Below are positions 55,342-64,000 of a DNA stretch of 64,000 bases, piece after piece. The translations under genes and the position numbers were made by a program. The notes under the pieces were generated by a model, which was not told the DNA's origin, searched no databases, and was given only the letters and a program-made list of their open reading frames with translations. The DNA is from Ursus arctos (lineage: Eukaryota; Chordata; Mammalia; Carnivora; Ursidae): NCBI RefSeq assembly GCF_023065955.2, contig NW_026622875.1, forward strand, positions 12,006,501-12,070,500, written 5' to 3'. Every line of letters begins with the position of its first letter. The stretch's first letter is position 1.

Positions 55342-56575
55342 ATTTTGTCAATATTTAACATAACTTAATTAGAACTATTGGTAATAAACCAATAGCAGCA
55401 TACTGATAAATATCACTCTGTTGCACTAAGCTCAGAGTTGAAAGTAAAATTCTTGCAACTGGTATTCTTGATTAAACTTTCTTAACAAGCTAACTTTACC
55501 ACACCATTAGTAAAGGACTATGCCACTCACTAGATGTACCAGCTTTTCCAGCACAGTCTGTGACCTTAGGGTTTATGAAACATTCTTGTCAAGTTTCCTA
55601 ACGACTTCCAGGAGGATCCATAAACAATAAAACGTCGATACAAATACGTAAGAAAAACTGAATGCAATTCTGACCACCTTGTCCAGGAAAGACACGCATT
55701 ACTATGGAGCACCATTTGTACTGGTATATTCCATGCCATTGTATGGGTGTGCCTGTACAAATATGTAATTACGTAACTGTGACCTGCACATCTTCGAGGA
55801 CAAGCCCATGTAAAGCCCCTCAGCGTCCACTGAGCAACACGAACAGACTGGAGAAAATGCAGTGGGCCTCTGATGCATCTAGCATGTGAGAGCAACAGCT
55901 GTGATGCGGCTCCTTGACAATTCAACCAGCAGGCCTGCCCAGTGGAGTCCTCTGTGGCGGAACTCTCCAACGGGGGACCACGGAGAAGGAGAATCACAAG
56001 CGAGGCTGGGATACTGAGAGTCAGGATGGGTTAGGTGAGTCTGAAGTCCTAATTTTTGAAATGCAACATGCTTTTGCCCATAAGGGTGAGGACAGGAGTT
56101 ATGATTCAGGGAAGTTCATAATTTCTGAAAACTAAATCATAAAGGCAAAGAAAAGTAGGATTGTATAATTGATCCTCTCTGTACTGACAGGTTTTTAATG
56201 CAGGACTCTAAAGCTTTAGGCTCATCCGTAGACAGAAGACTTAGTCCCTTGGTCACCACAACTTTCAAATAAATCTGTTTCTTCTGCAAAGCTAGATTGG
56301 GAAGGCTTACCAGAGAGTGGCTTCCTGGGCTGCTCCCAGAACCTCCACTTCTGCCAAGGCCCAGACACACAACCAGAGCGGCCGTCCTAGGCTACTTCGG
56401 CTCCTCCGCTCTGACCAGCAGCCAGAAACTGGGGGTGGAGAAAAGAATTAACATCAACAGAAACATTTCCAATTTTTACAAAATACAAGGTTCAAGCTAA
56501 CCACAAATACAGGAGGGAGGTGAGGGGTCAGAAATAAGCGTTACAAATTATATCTTGCGTTTGGGCCTCAGAATC
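55342..56575. other. Unclassified stretch with a 143-codon minus frame
   Basis: The minus frame 55566-55997 has Trp/Cys-rich patches (AQWTLRGFTWACPRRCAGH and LVRSN-type ends absent). No known domain, start context or splice signal fits. A fossil gene, an unrecognised repeat and chance all remain possible. Confidence 0.45.
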
Positions 56576-56700
56576 ACTTACCAGACATTAAGCTCTGTGA
56601 AAGCAATGGCCATGTCTGTTGCTACATTTTTTTTTTCCTCCAAAATCTAGTTTAGGGCTTGTGCACTACGAGGTAGTCAGGAAATATGTGTGAAAGAAAA
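56576..56700 (+). mobile_element. L2 3' end fragment
   Basis: ACCAGACATTAAGCTCTGTGAAAGCAATGGCCATGTCTGTTGCTAC, then AAAATCTAGTTTAGGGCTTG and AGTCAGGAAATATGTGTGAAAG, follow the L2 terminal module. Confidence 0.6.
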
Positions 56701-57331
56701 GAAGGAAGGAAGAAAGACAAAGAGGTACTAGATTTTGCTGTATGGCGTAAGGACGTAAAGAGAACTTTAGAGGTTAAAGGTCGCCTTCCGGTTTATATTT
56801 CTTCAGGTAAAAAACATGACATGGATTGAATTAAAATAAGAGGCTTAGTGTAATTATTATTAGCAAGCATTAATTAAGTAATGTACAATACATGCTTACT
56901 AGCGGTCTATAAGAAGCCCTAACAGAGAAGAGCCTTTACTACAATGTTTCTACCCAGAATCCTGACCTTCGTATTTCTACTGACCAACGCCATGAGGAAG
57001 GTGCTCTCTTTGGGCTCAGCAGCATTTCTGATTCTGCCTTCAGAGGGAAAGAGCTTTGAAACTTCACCTACAACCGACAGAGTGAAAGAAGATGGGAAGA
57101 AATGTGTGAAAGATCCTATCAGATGTGGTTAAAGAGGTTGAGAGTTGGAGTAAGCCTTGGAACGGCGTCATTCATTCACAGACATCTGTCACTATGAGCA
57201 CTGCCTTGTGCAAACACAGGCTGCAGAGAAATGTGGACACCAATATTTATACCTAAAGATATTATGCTCTGCTAACTCCTTTACCAGCGAGCTATTTCTT
57301 ACTGTAATTTCTTCAAGATATAATTGACTTT
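56701..57331. other. Unclassified stretch
   Basis: A 62-codon plus frame at 56944-57132 begins with a hydrophobic stretch resembling a signal peptide and ends KKCVKDPIRCG. It has no supporting gene structure and is not called as a gene. Confidence 0.45.
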
Positions 57332-57521
57332 GGGACGCCTTGGTGGCTCAGTGGGGTAAGTGTCTGCCTTTGGCTCAGGTCAAGATCCCAGGGTCCCGGG
57401 ATGGAACCCTGCAATGGGCTCCTTGCTCAGTGAGGAGCCTGCTTCTCCCTCTCCCTTTGCCCCTCCTCCTGCTTGTGCTTGCTCTGTCTCTGACAAATAA
57501 ATAAATAAAATCTTAAAAAAA
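57332..57521 (+). mobile_element. Carnivore SINE with target-site duplication
   Basis: Head GGGACGCCTTGGTGGCTCAG, GGGTCCCGGGATGGAACCC, CT-rich body, AATAAATAAATAAAATC tail. Direct repeats AAGATATAATTGACTTT (57315-57331) and AAGATACAATTTACTTT (57522-57538). Confidence 0.95.
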
Positions 57522-57538
57522 AAGATACAATTTACTTT

Positions 57539-59427
57539 ACCAAAATGTCTATAATTCTGGTTTATATATCCACATGTTGGTACAAAACCGAATTATGTTA
57601 CAGTTATCTATATTTTAATGACTGACATTTATGTTATTAAACCTTTTTTCTCTCTTAACTTGTTTTGATTACTACTTTTATGGGCAAGTATTTAAAATAT
57701 ATTGCAAATATAAAATTCTATCTCTAAAAATTCCAAAACAAAAAAAAATTCATCCACTTTTTCAAAGAGACTATTTTTACATGTTCAAGATAATATTATC
57801 ACACTTAACAAATGTCACAATTCTCTAATATTAGCTAATATAAATCCATATGCAAATTTCCTCACTTGACATAAAAATGCTCCTTACAGACAGCTGTCTA
57901 ACTTTACACCTTAAAGTTCCCACCCACATCCACACTTCCCATCACACACGTGCATTCTCGTATAGACCTTTTAGTCCCTGTCTTTCTTCAGGCAATGGAG
58001 CATAGTGATACTGGGAAGTCTGTCCCTCCCTTATCATCCTCTGCTCTGGTCACTCTCTCCCCCGACCCCACTTCCTACTCAGCCTCTCCAGGACAGCATG
58101 GAAGACGCAGGTGGTCAGTTTTACAATTAAAAACACATTTCTGAACACACTGTTCCAGAGAAGCTTTGTGCTCCAAACCCATTTGGGGACTTGGACTGCT
58201 TTAGCTATTATGACAGCTCTCAAAGAAGCACTTGTACGATTCGGAAGAAAACTTCCCTTGATTTCTGGCCATATTTTTGTACTCAAGGAAGCACACAGGA
58301 AGGACAAACAGCCCCCACTAGTACTGGCACAGATGACCAGAGCTGGGCAAGTGTCCCCAGAAAGGCTGGGCCTGCTTTCAGTCTGGAACCTCTGTATTCC
58401 CCCTCCCTCCCCATCCTAGTTTCTAGAACATACCACAGATAAAGTTGGCATGCACGAATATTTCCAGCCACTGAGAATATTAATGTGAAAGTGGGATCAC
58501 ACACACATGAAAAGGACATCCGAATGCACACATTTTCAGAAGCAGGTGTGAACTTTAGTTCTGAACCCCAAAGACTGTTACTGACACGACTGAGAACTCA
58601 AAACGTGATGGGTGGTGGGGACGGAGGAGAGGAGCATTTTCTCATTTTCTTTTCCCATTTACTGGAAAACGTTTTGTGGAATGACTTCATCGTGAAAAGC
58701 AGTCTTTACATTTCAAAAGTACCTGTTAGTGGCAGCGACTGCTTAATTCACAGGATGCAACCTGTAATCTTTGTCCCTTCAACAGGTAATTTGGAGCGCC
58801 CTTCTTCCAGAACCTTGTCCAGCTGCAGATTTCCCCTATTATGGGAGGCAGCGTGTTGACTGCACGGGGACAACAGGAACAGGAGGGCAGGTGAGGAGTG
58901 GTTGTGATGCAGAGGGGAACCCTTCACTGAATCAGGGCTGCGGGTCATCATTACAGGGCCAGCCCTATGGAAACATGTTCCAAACATTCTGGGTTTTCAA
59001 GTCACTGGGTTTTCTAAACAGTTCCTGAAACAACTTTTTTCAGAACTTTTTCTTCAAGGGATGCACCTTCATGTCAGCCACATTCTCCAAGGTCGCGTGC
59101 AGTCTGCGCTGTCTCAGAAGACACCGAAGGACCTTGACCAATTAGGGAACACCTCTAGCCTACAGGGCACTTTTGTGCATATTAAAAAGAAGAGTTTCCT
59201 CCGGGGAGATAAATAAGAAAAAGTGACCCCTTGGAGCAGATGCAGCGCCCCCCCCCCCCGGAAATGGTGAGGCAACAGAAGCAGCCTTGTGCAAAGGAGA
59301 AAGGCTTCTCTTCTCCCCAGCGCGAGGAGGAGCCCGCTGCAGTGAACTGGGCTGAACTGGGCGAGCAAAGCAGGGCTATGTCTTAGCCCCAAGCCTCCTC
59401 ATTGGTCGAGGACTCTGGATCTGCATA
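57539..59427. other. Unclassified stretch with overlapping frames
   Basis: Several frames of 60-124 codons between 57950 and 59392 overlap on both strands (for example 58485-58859 plus, 59114-59392 minus) without domains. A 12-C run lies at 59248-59259. Confidence 0.45.
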
Positions 59428-59441
59428 GACCCTACAGCTTT

Positions 59442-59664
59442 TTTTTTTTTTCTCCAGAGTTTCAACTTTATTTTTTTTATAATAATATTTTTTATTATAT
59501 TATGTTAGTCACCATACAGTACATCCTTGGTTTCTGATGTAAAGTTCCATGATTCATTAGTTGCGTATAACCCCAGTGCACCATGCAATACGTACCCTTC
59601 TTACTACCCATCACCGGCCTATCCCATTCCCCCACCCCTCTCCCCTCTGAAGCCCTCAGTTTGT
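59442..59664 (-). mobile_element. Young L1 stub with double A-tail
   Basis: Inverse L1 3' end (TTTTTTATTATATTATGTTAGTCACCATACAGTACATCC, TTAGTTGCGTATAACCCC, CCCATTCCCCCACCCC, AGCCCTCAGTTTGT). It is flanked by perfect 14-bp direct repeats GACCCTACAGCTTT (59428-59441 and 59665-59678). Between the duplication and the L1 end lie two T-runs separated by about 15-20 non-A bases (CTCCAGAGTTTCAAC near 59452), so the tail is bipartite. Confidence 0.93.
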
Positions 59665-59678
59665 GACCCTACAGCTTT

Positions 59679-62093
59679 ATCTGGAGGTCCGGCCCCAAAT
59701 TCCTAACCAAATCCCCGAAGATGCTAGCCTGTGGGTGAACTTGCATCTTTCCCCCTCGGTGCTTTTGTAGCATCGTCAGCACTATCACCACCCTTGGCCT
59801 TATCTGCATCAGGCTTCAAAACAAGAAATATGGAAAACAGATGAGATCATAGCAGAGTAAGCAAGAGGCTGGAGGAAAGCCACCCTGCGCACTCATCACA
59901 CGAGAAAGCGGAAGGCAGTCACTCTGCCGGCTGGGCGGAGACAAATGACACGTGATATGCGCAGTTCACTGCAGACACAGAACTCTGTGCTGGTACGTGT
60001 ATTTCTAAGATGACCAGCAACATACAAATGGCACTCTTGGAGACGTGCTAGATAACATGTACCCTGCACACACCCAGCCTCTCACCCACAAGCACCCCCT
60101 GCACATAATGGCCAAGGATGCAAGTCCCATAATGTGTCTCTGTCTCTGTTTCTCTCTCTCTCTCTCCCTCTCTCGCATACAAATGCACTGTTTGTTCATG
60201 GCTCATGTGTTAACTTATGATTTTAAATAATAAGAAAGAGAATGCTCTTGTCTTTCAGTCTTCCATTATTCTATTTCTAAAAGGTCCCTTTGATTTCCCC
60301 AGCTCATTGTCTGGTGGACACAGCCAAAAGAAACTTTACTTTAAATCCCTTTTCTGTTATGGTTTTTCAGAGAAGATTACATGGGAGTTATTTCTATTCT
60401 AGGCTTTAAAATTATAATTAATATACTATAGTCATTTTAACACGGCAAAAAAAATGTTTAAAGTTTTCAGACAATGGACAAGAAAATAACTCTTGTAGGA
60501 AAAAAAATTGAAATAGCGGATCATCCCATACTTTTGGGAGGTTTTCAGAGAAGTTGTAGAGGAAAGAGTTTGTTTTGACTAAATGCCCCCCCCCCCAAAA
60601 AAAACCCTAAACTTTCATTAATGTGAAGCTGGAAAATCTTGTATCATCCTTCCATTTTCTTACTCCTTATTTAAGTACCCAGTGCAAATGTTAAGGGCAC
60701 ACACAGCTATTGAGTTAGGACAATGAAAGGTTGTTGTTTTTTTTAATGTATGTTGAACGTTTCACTGTTTTGAGCCTGTATTATGTGCACTCATATACCC
60801 CATGAAAATGTAAAGCACACTTCTGTAATTTAAGAGATAGGGACTATGAAGAGCACGAAGAAACTCAAAACCCATTCAGAGTCTTTGAGTGCTGGGTATG
60901 ACTTTCTCCTGCCCACGGCGATATTCGATGCCACCTTGACAACTTATCTGATTGTAGGCATTCCAGGGAGCAGTGGGCGTTCAAGGATAAAATACAACCT
61001 ATGACAAACCCTGCCTCAGGATTTAAAAAACTCAAAAGCCTACAGGGACCAAAGAGAAAAATGAGTGAATGGGAGGGGTTGCCTAGTAAACACGTAGAAC
61101 TATTGTGTATTTCCCTGAAAAACCACACTCTCCATTTTTCTTGAAATGCGCGGTACTGTTGGCATGACATGGCACTTGTTACCCCCAAACTGACAGAGAC
61201 ACGAACAGCAGAGAAATATTTCCAGTGCTAAAAGAACACTGACGACAAAAGCCTGACTCTGCTGGTATAGTGATTGGCAACTCTTTCCAGCCTCAGTGCT
61301 AGAGAGACAGAGCAAGGGATCAAATGTGTGCTGTCCTAGAAAGCCCATGTCCTGTCTAATGGGGTCAGCTGCTTCTCAGCCCACGGCGTCGTTGTCACAT
61401 GGAAATCTGCAAGCTCACTCTTTCCTTCTCTTCCAGTTTTTCAAGGGAAGATGGGAATACATATTTTTAGGGAAAATCTCCAATTTTAAAGTGTTACCTT
61501 GACTTCTTTAAAAGTAGGTGAGTCAAGGAAGACACACCACGCCCTTCATCTTGAAACCTGTAGTCTACACCACACAGTCTAAAACTACAGGGACTCCAAA
61601 TGTTCTTACAATGTTTCAGAACTTAGAGCAGAAATCAGTGAGCAACATGCAATATCAATGTAGAAGAATGATGCAAACCAAATCCTTTCGCTGTTTTTAT
61701 TCACTGCAGGATAAAAGCTGTTCAGTCGCTCCTTCCAAGTGTCTGTGATTCTCTGATTTATTGCTGGCCGCTTTTTTTCGGCATTCAACATCCGTGTCAT
61801 ATACTCCGGGAGAACGGGCCCTATTTTGGCTGTGTGCTCTCATTCCGGGTATGTACCTAAACATCACTACGTGAGAAAGTTCCTTCATGTTTCTCCACTT
61901 GATCAAGAATTCTGTTTATGCTGGTAATAGTTGCTACACAAGTCCCTGGAAGAGGGAACAGGTGTGCTTAAGGCACACATATCCTCAGATGCACATTAGT
62001 TGCCTGTGAAAGACATGACCGAGGCCAAGAACCCAAACTATTGATTTCCCACTGGCTCTGGAGCTGTTTGTTCTCACTATATAAAGAACTCCA
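59679..62093. other. Unclassified stretch with simple repeats
   Basis: A (TC)n-rich run lies at about 60135-60175 and an 11-C run followed by an A-run at 60586-60605. A minus frame of 107 codons at 60865-61188 and others have no domains. Confidence 0.5.
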
Positions 62094-62310
62094 GGGGCGC
62101 CTGTGTGGCTCAGTTGGGTAAGTGTCCGGCTTTTGGTTTCAGCTCAGATCATGATCTCAGGGTCCTTAGATCAAGCCCCAAGTCTGGAGCGCAGAGCCCA
62201 CTTGAGATTCTCTCTCTCCCTCCCCCTCTGCCCCACCCCCCACTTACGCACGTGCACTTGCTCACTCTCTCTCTCTAAAGTAAATAAATAAAATCTTTAA
62301 AAAAAAAAAC
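62094..62310 (+). mobile_element. Older carnivore SINE
   Basis: Head GGGGCGCCTGTGTGGCTCAG, TTTCAGCTCAGATCATGATCTCAGGGTCC, TAGATCAAGCCCC, CT-rich body, and AAATAAATAAAATC tail. Flanks AAGAACTCCAG and AAAACCTCCAG look like a decayed duplication. Confidence 0.94.
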
Positions 62311-63459
62311 CTCCAGACGAACACATATAATTTTACTAGTTTGACTTTCAGGCACAAATCCATTCCTGGTATCCTATCTTCAAAAGATGAGCCAGACATC
62401 TTGAAAAACTCAAGGGTCCCTTGAACAAGAGGCCTAGACTCTAGAAGATGCTGCTCCAAGCCCCTCCTTGACTCCCACTGTTTTTTCCAAGGAATAAATT
62501 TCTCTAGACCTCACCTAACCACTTCAACTACGATAGAGCAAAGAGAAGTGAAAGATCAAATCAGAAAACCTTTCTTCCTGAAGGCTTGGTGTGGTCCAAG
62601 GTAGACAGTGAATTCTTCCTCCTTTTAGGCTCTCTCCTTTGGTCCTACTTGGCCTTTCAAGGATGAAGACAATTTGAAACTGAAAATCTCCCATATTGTA
62701 ATTCTGGAATATTTGCAAATACTTTCTCCTCTCAATCTCTGCCTCTCTCTCCTTCTTTCTCAATCTTTTCCCCTCCTCTACCTCTTTGCTCCTATATGTC
62801 CTACCCCACGATTGCTCAAAATAAAATAGTAATAATTCTAATGTCATTGATTACTCCTAAGTCATATGGTAAGCTCCAAGAGTAAATTAAGAGTGCTCGA
62901 CTTTTTCAGCATTAATCTCTTTCACTGTTGGCCAGTACAAGACTTCCCTGGACTCCCCAAGGTAGACACCTCCAAACAAGTTGGAAAGTTTTTGAAACTC
63001 AAATCAAGAAACAAAATGAACAAAAAAAGAGAAAAGAAAGAAAAAAGAGTTTTCATCTATCTTTAAATTCAGCCCAAGGCTCACATATGGAAGAGTTTTT
63101 AGATAAAAATTCCTCCCAAAGTTCTAACCTCTTAAACCACAAAGTCAATCCACACAATTCAAATCTGAACTCTTTTGATATAAATGACCTGTTTCCCATC
63201 CCCTTTAAGAATTAATCTCTAAATTCCAAAGGGAATTCTTAATGGGATAGGCGGATCTTGGGGAAAACAAAGCAATTCTAACTCAGAAATAAACCACACC
63301 ATGTTATACCTACATTAAATTGCTGGCATTTGACATCAATTCTCTAAATACTGGACTTTTGATCAATCCTTAGGAGCTCTTTACACATATGATAACCTTT
63401 CTAGAAAGGAATGGACCAACAGGCCTGACTCAAGTCACTGTTGATGTGCGTGTCCAGAA
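62311..63459. other. Unclassified stretch
   Basis: No gene or family recognised. AT-rich after 62980. Confidence 0.5.
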
Positions 63460-64000
63460 AGCCTGTAGGGGCTGTCAGGCAACCACAGTGAGCCTGTGTG
63501 GAAGGAGAGGCCCACATGTGTGTCTGAGTGAGAACATCTGTGCTGGAGGCAGGCAAAGGCTGCTCCAAGGGTGCTGCCCAATGTGTTGTTGGAGAGGAAG
63601 CGAAGGCAGGTGCTCTGAGACAGCACTTCCGGTCCAGTGTTGGGAGAGCGGAGCCTCACTTGCAGGAAGTTGCTCCCGGGGGCAGAGTGGGAGGCCCGGC
63701 TCCGGGGGAACGCAGGCTTCAGGCGATTCTCAAATGCGGCACGTTTGCAGGTCTCCCTCCGCCAGCTCAGGAACAGACATGGTTTCGTGAGAGCCACGCA
63801 GGATGATCGTCTGGCTAAAATCTGAAAAGAGCGAAGCCATTTGTATTGATGGAGCAGGCACCGTGCCAGTTGAAACATTCTTACACAACCCAGCCGCTTG
63901 GGATGATTTGTACATCTTGGAACCCGGCACAATACGCAGCTTAAGATACTTGGAGCTGAGAAATGAAAACAAAGGATGTGGTCTCTCTGCGGCTCCCTGA
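63460..64000. other. GC/CpG-rich stretch reaching the window edge
   Basis: CpG-rich in part (for example TGGGAGGCCCGGCTCCGGGGG at 63687). It has five overlapping frames: 63389-63790 plus, 63435-63932 minus (165 codons, longest in the window), 63528-63806 plus, 63637-63825 plus and 63803-64000 plus (open at the edge). Opposite-strand overlap argues against most of these. The frame at 63803-64000 reads VWLKSEKSEAICIDGAGTVP near its start. I cannot match it to a family, and the window ends before it closes. Confidence 0.4.

Noticed and set aside
56944..57132. 62-codon frame resembling a secreted peptide with a signal sequence
   Set aside because: Only the hydrophobic start and one Cys pair suggest this. 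No exon structure, no second exon and no family pattern.

Overview
The window looks like nuclear DNA from a caniform carnivore, most likely an arctoid (bear or seal lineage). The main evidence is 24 copies of the carnivore tRNA-Lys-derived SINE (SINEC/CAN-SINE): a tRNA-like head with A and B box, a CT-rich body and an AATAAA/A-rich tail. Several copies carry a GGCACAGCGGTTAAGCG head, which I associate from memory with bear and seal genomes. Subfamily and species names were not checked against a database.

I found no protein-coding gene, exon set, tRNA, rRNA, CRISPR array or prokaryotic feature that I can defend. The open frames are short and overlap on both strands. Most of the recognisable ones lie inside transposable elements. 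The window is best read as intergenic or intronic DNA.

Layout. 1-1447: 3' end of a LINE-1 on the plus strand. 1.4-12 kb: mostly unclassified sequence with an MLT1-type LTR (3453-3861), an L2 fragment (7145-7665), an old L1 3' end (8143-8644), a common unnamed repeat holding a (GT)n tract (9717-10178) and MIRs. 12-16.4 kb: SINEs and L1 pieces, including a minus-strand L1 split by a SINE. 16.6-19.5 kb: repeat-poor. 19.5-26.3 kb: a young L1 stub, L2, MIR and SINE copies. 26.3-31.1 kb: low in recognisable repeats and containing GC/CpG-rich patches at 28.2-29.4 kb. 31.4-32.2 kb: one MaLR LTR nested in another. 34.0-34.4 kb: a probable solo ERV1-type LTR. 35.6-40.4 kb: a SINE cluster including two copies inside one target-site duplication. 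39.7-41.5 kb: degenerate L1 ORF2. 43.4-44.9 kb: three MIRs in a row. 45.0-47.5 kb: a 2-kb minus-strand L1 followed by a plus-strand L1 3' end. 48-50.5 kb: SINEs, MIR and L2. 51.6-51.8 kb: a small CpG-dense patch. 52.2-53.3 kb: a long L2 segment. 54-57.5 kb: SINEs, including an inverted nested pair. 57.5-64 kb: mainly unclassified sequence with a young L1 stub (59442-59664) and a CpG-rich 3' end.

The best observations concern retrotransposition history: target-site duplications on 16 SINE insertions and both young L1 stubs, a nested LTR pair, SINE-into-SINE insertions, and an L1 stub whose tail looks like a very short 3' transduction. The CpG-rich patches and repeat-poor stretches are the best regulatory candidates. 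I did not find a previously undescribed biological system.
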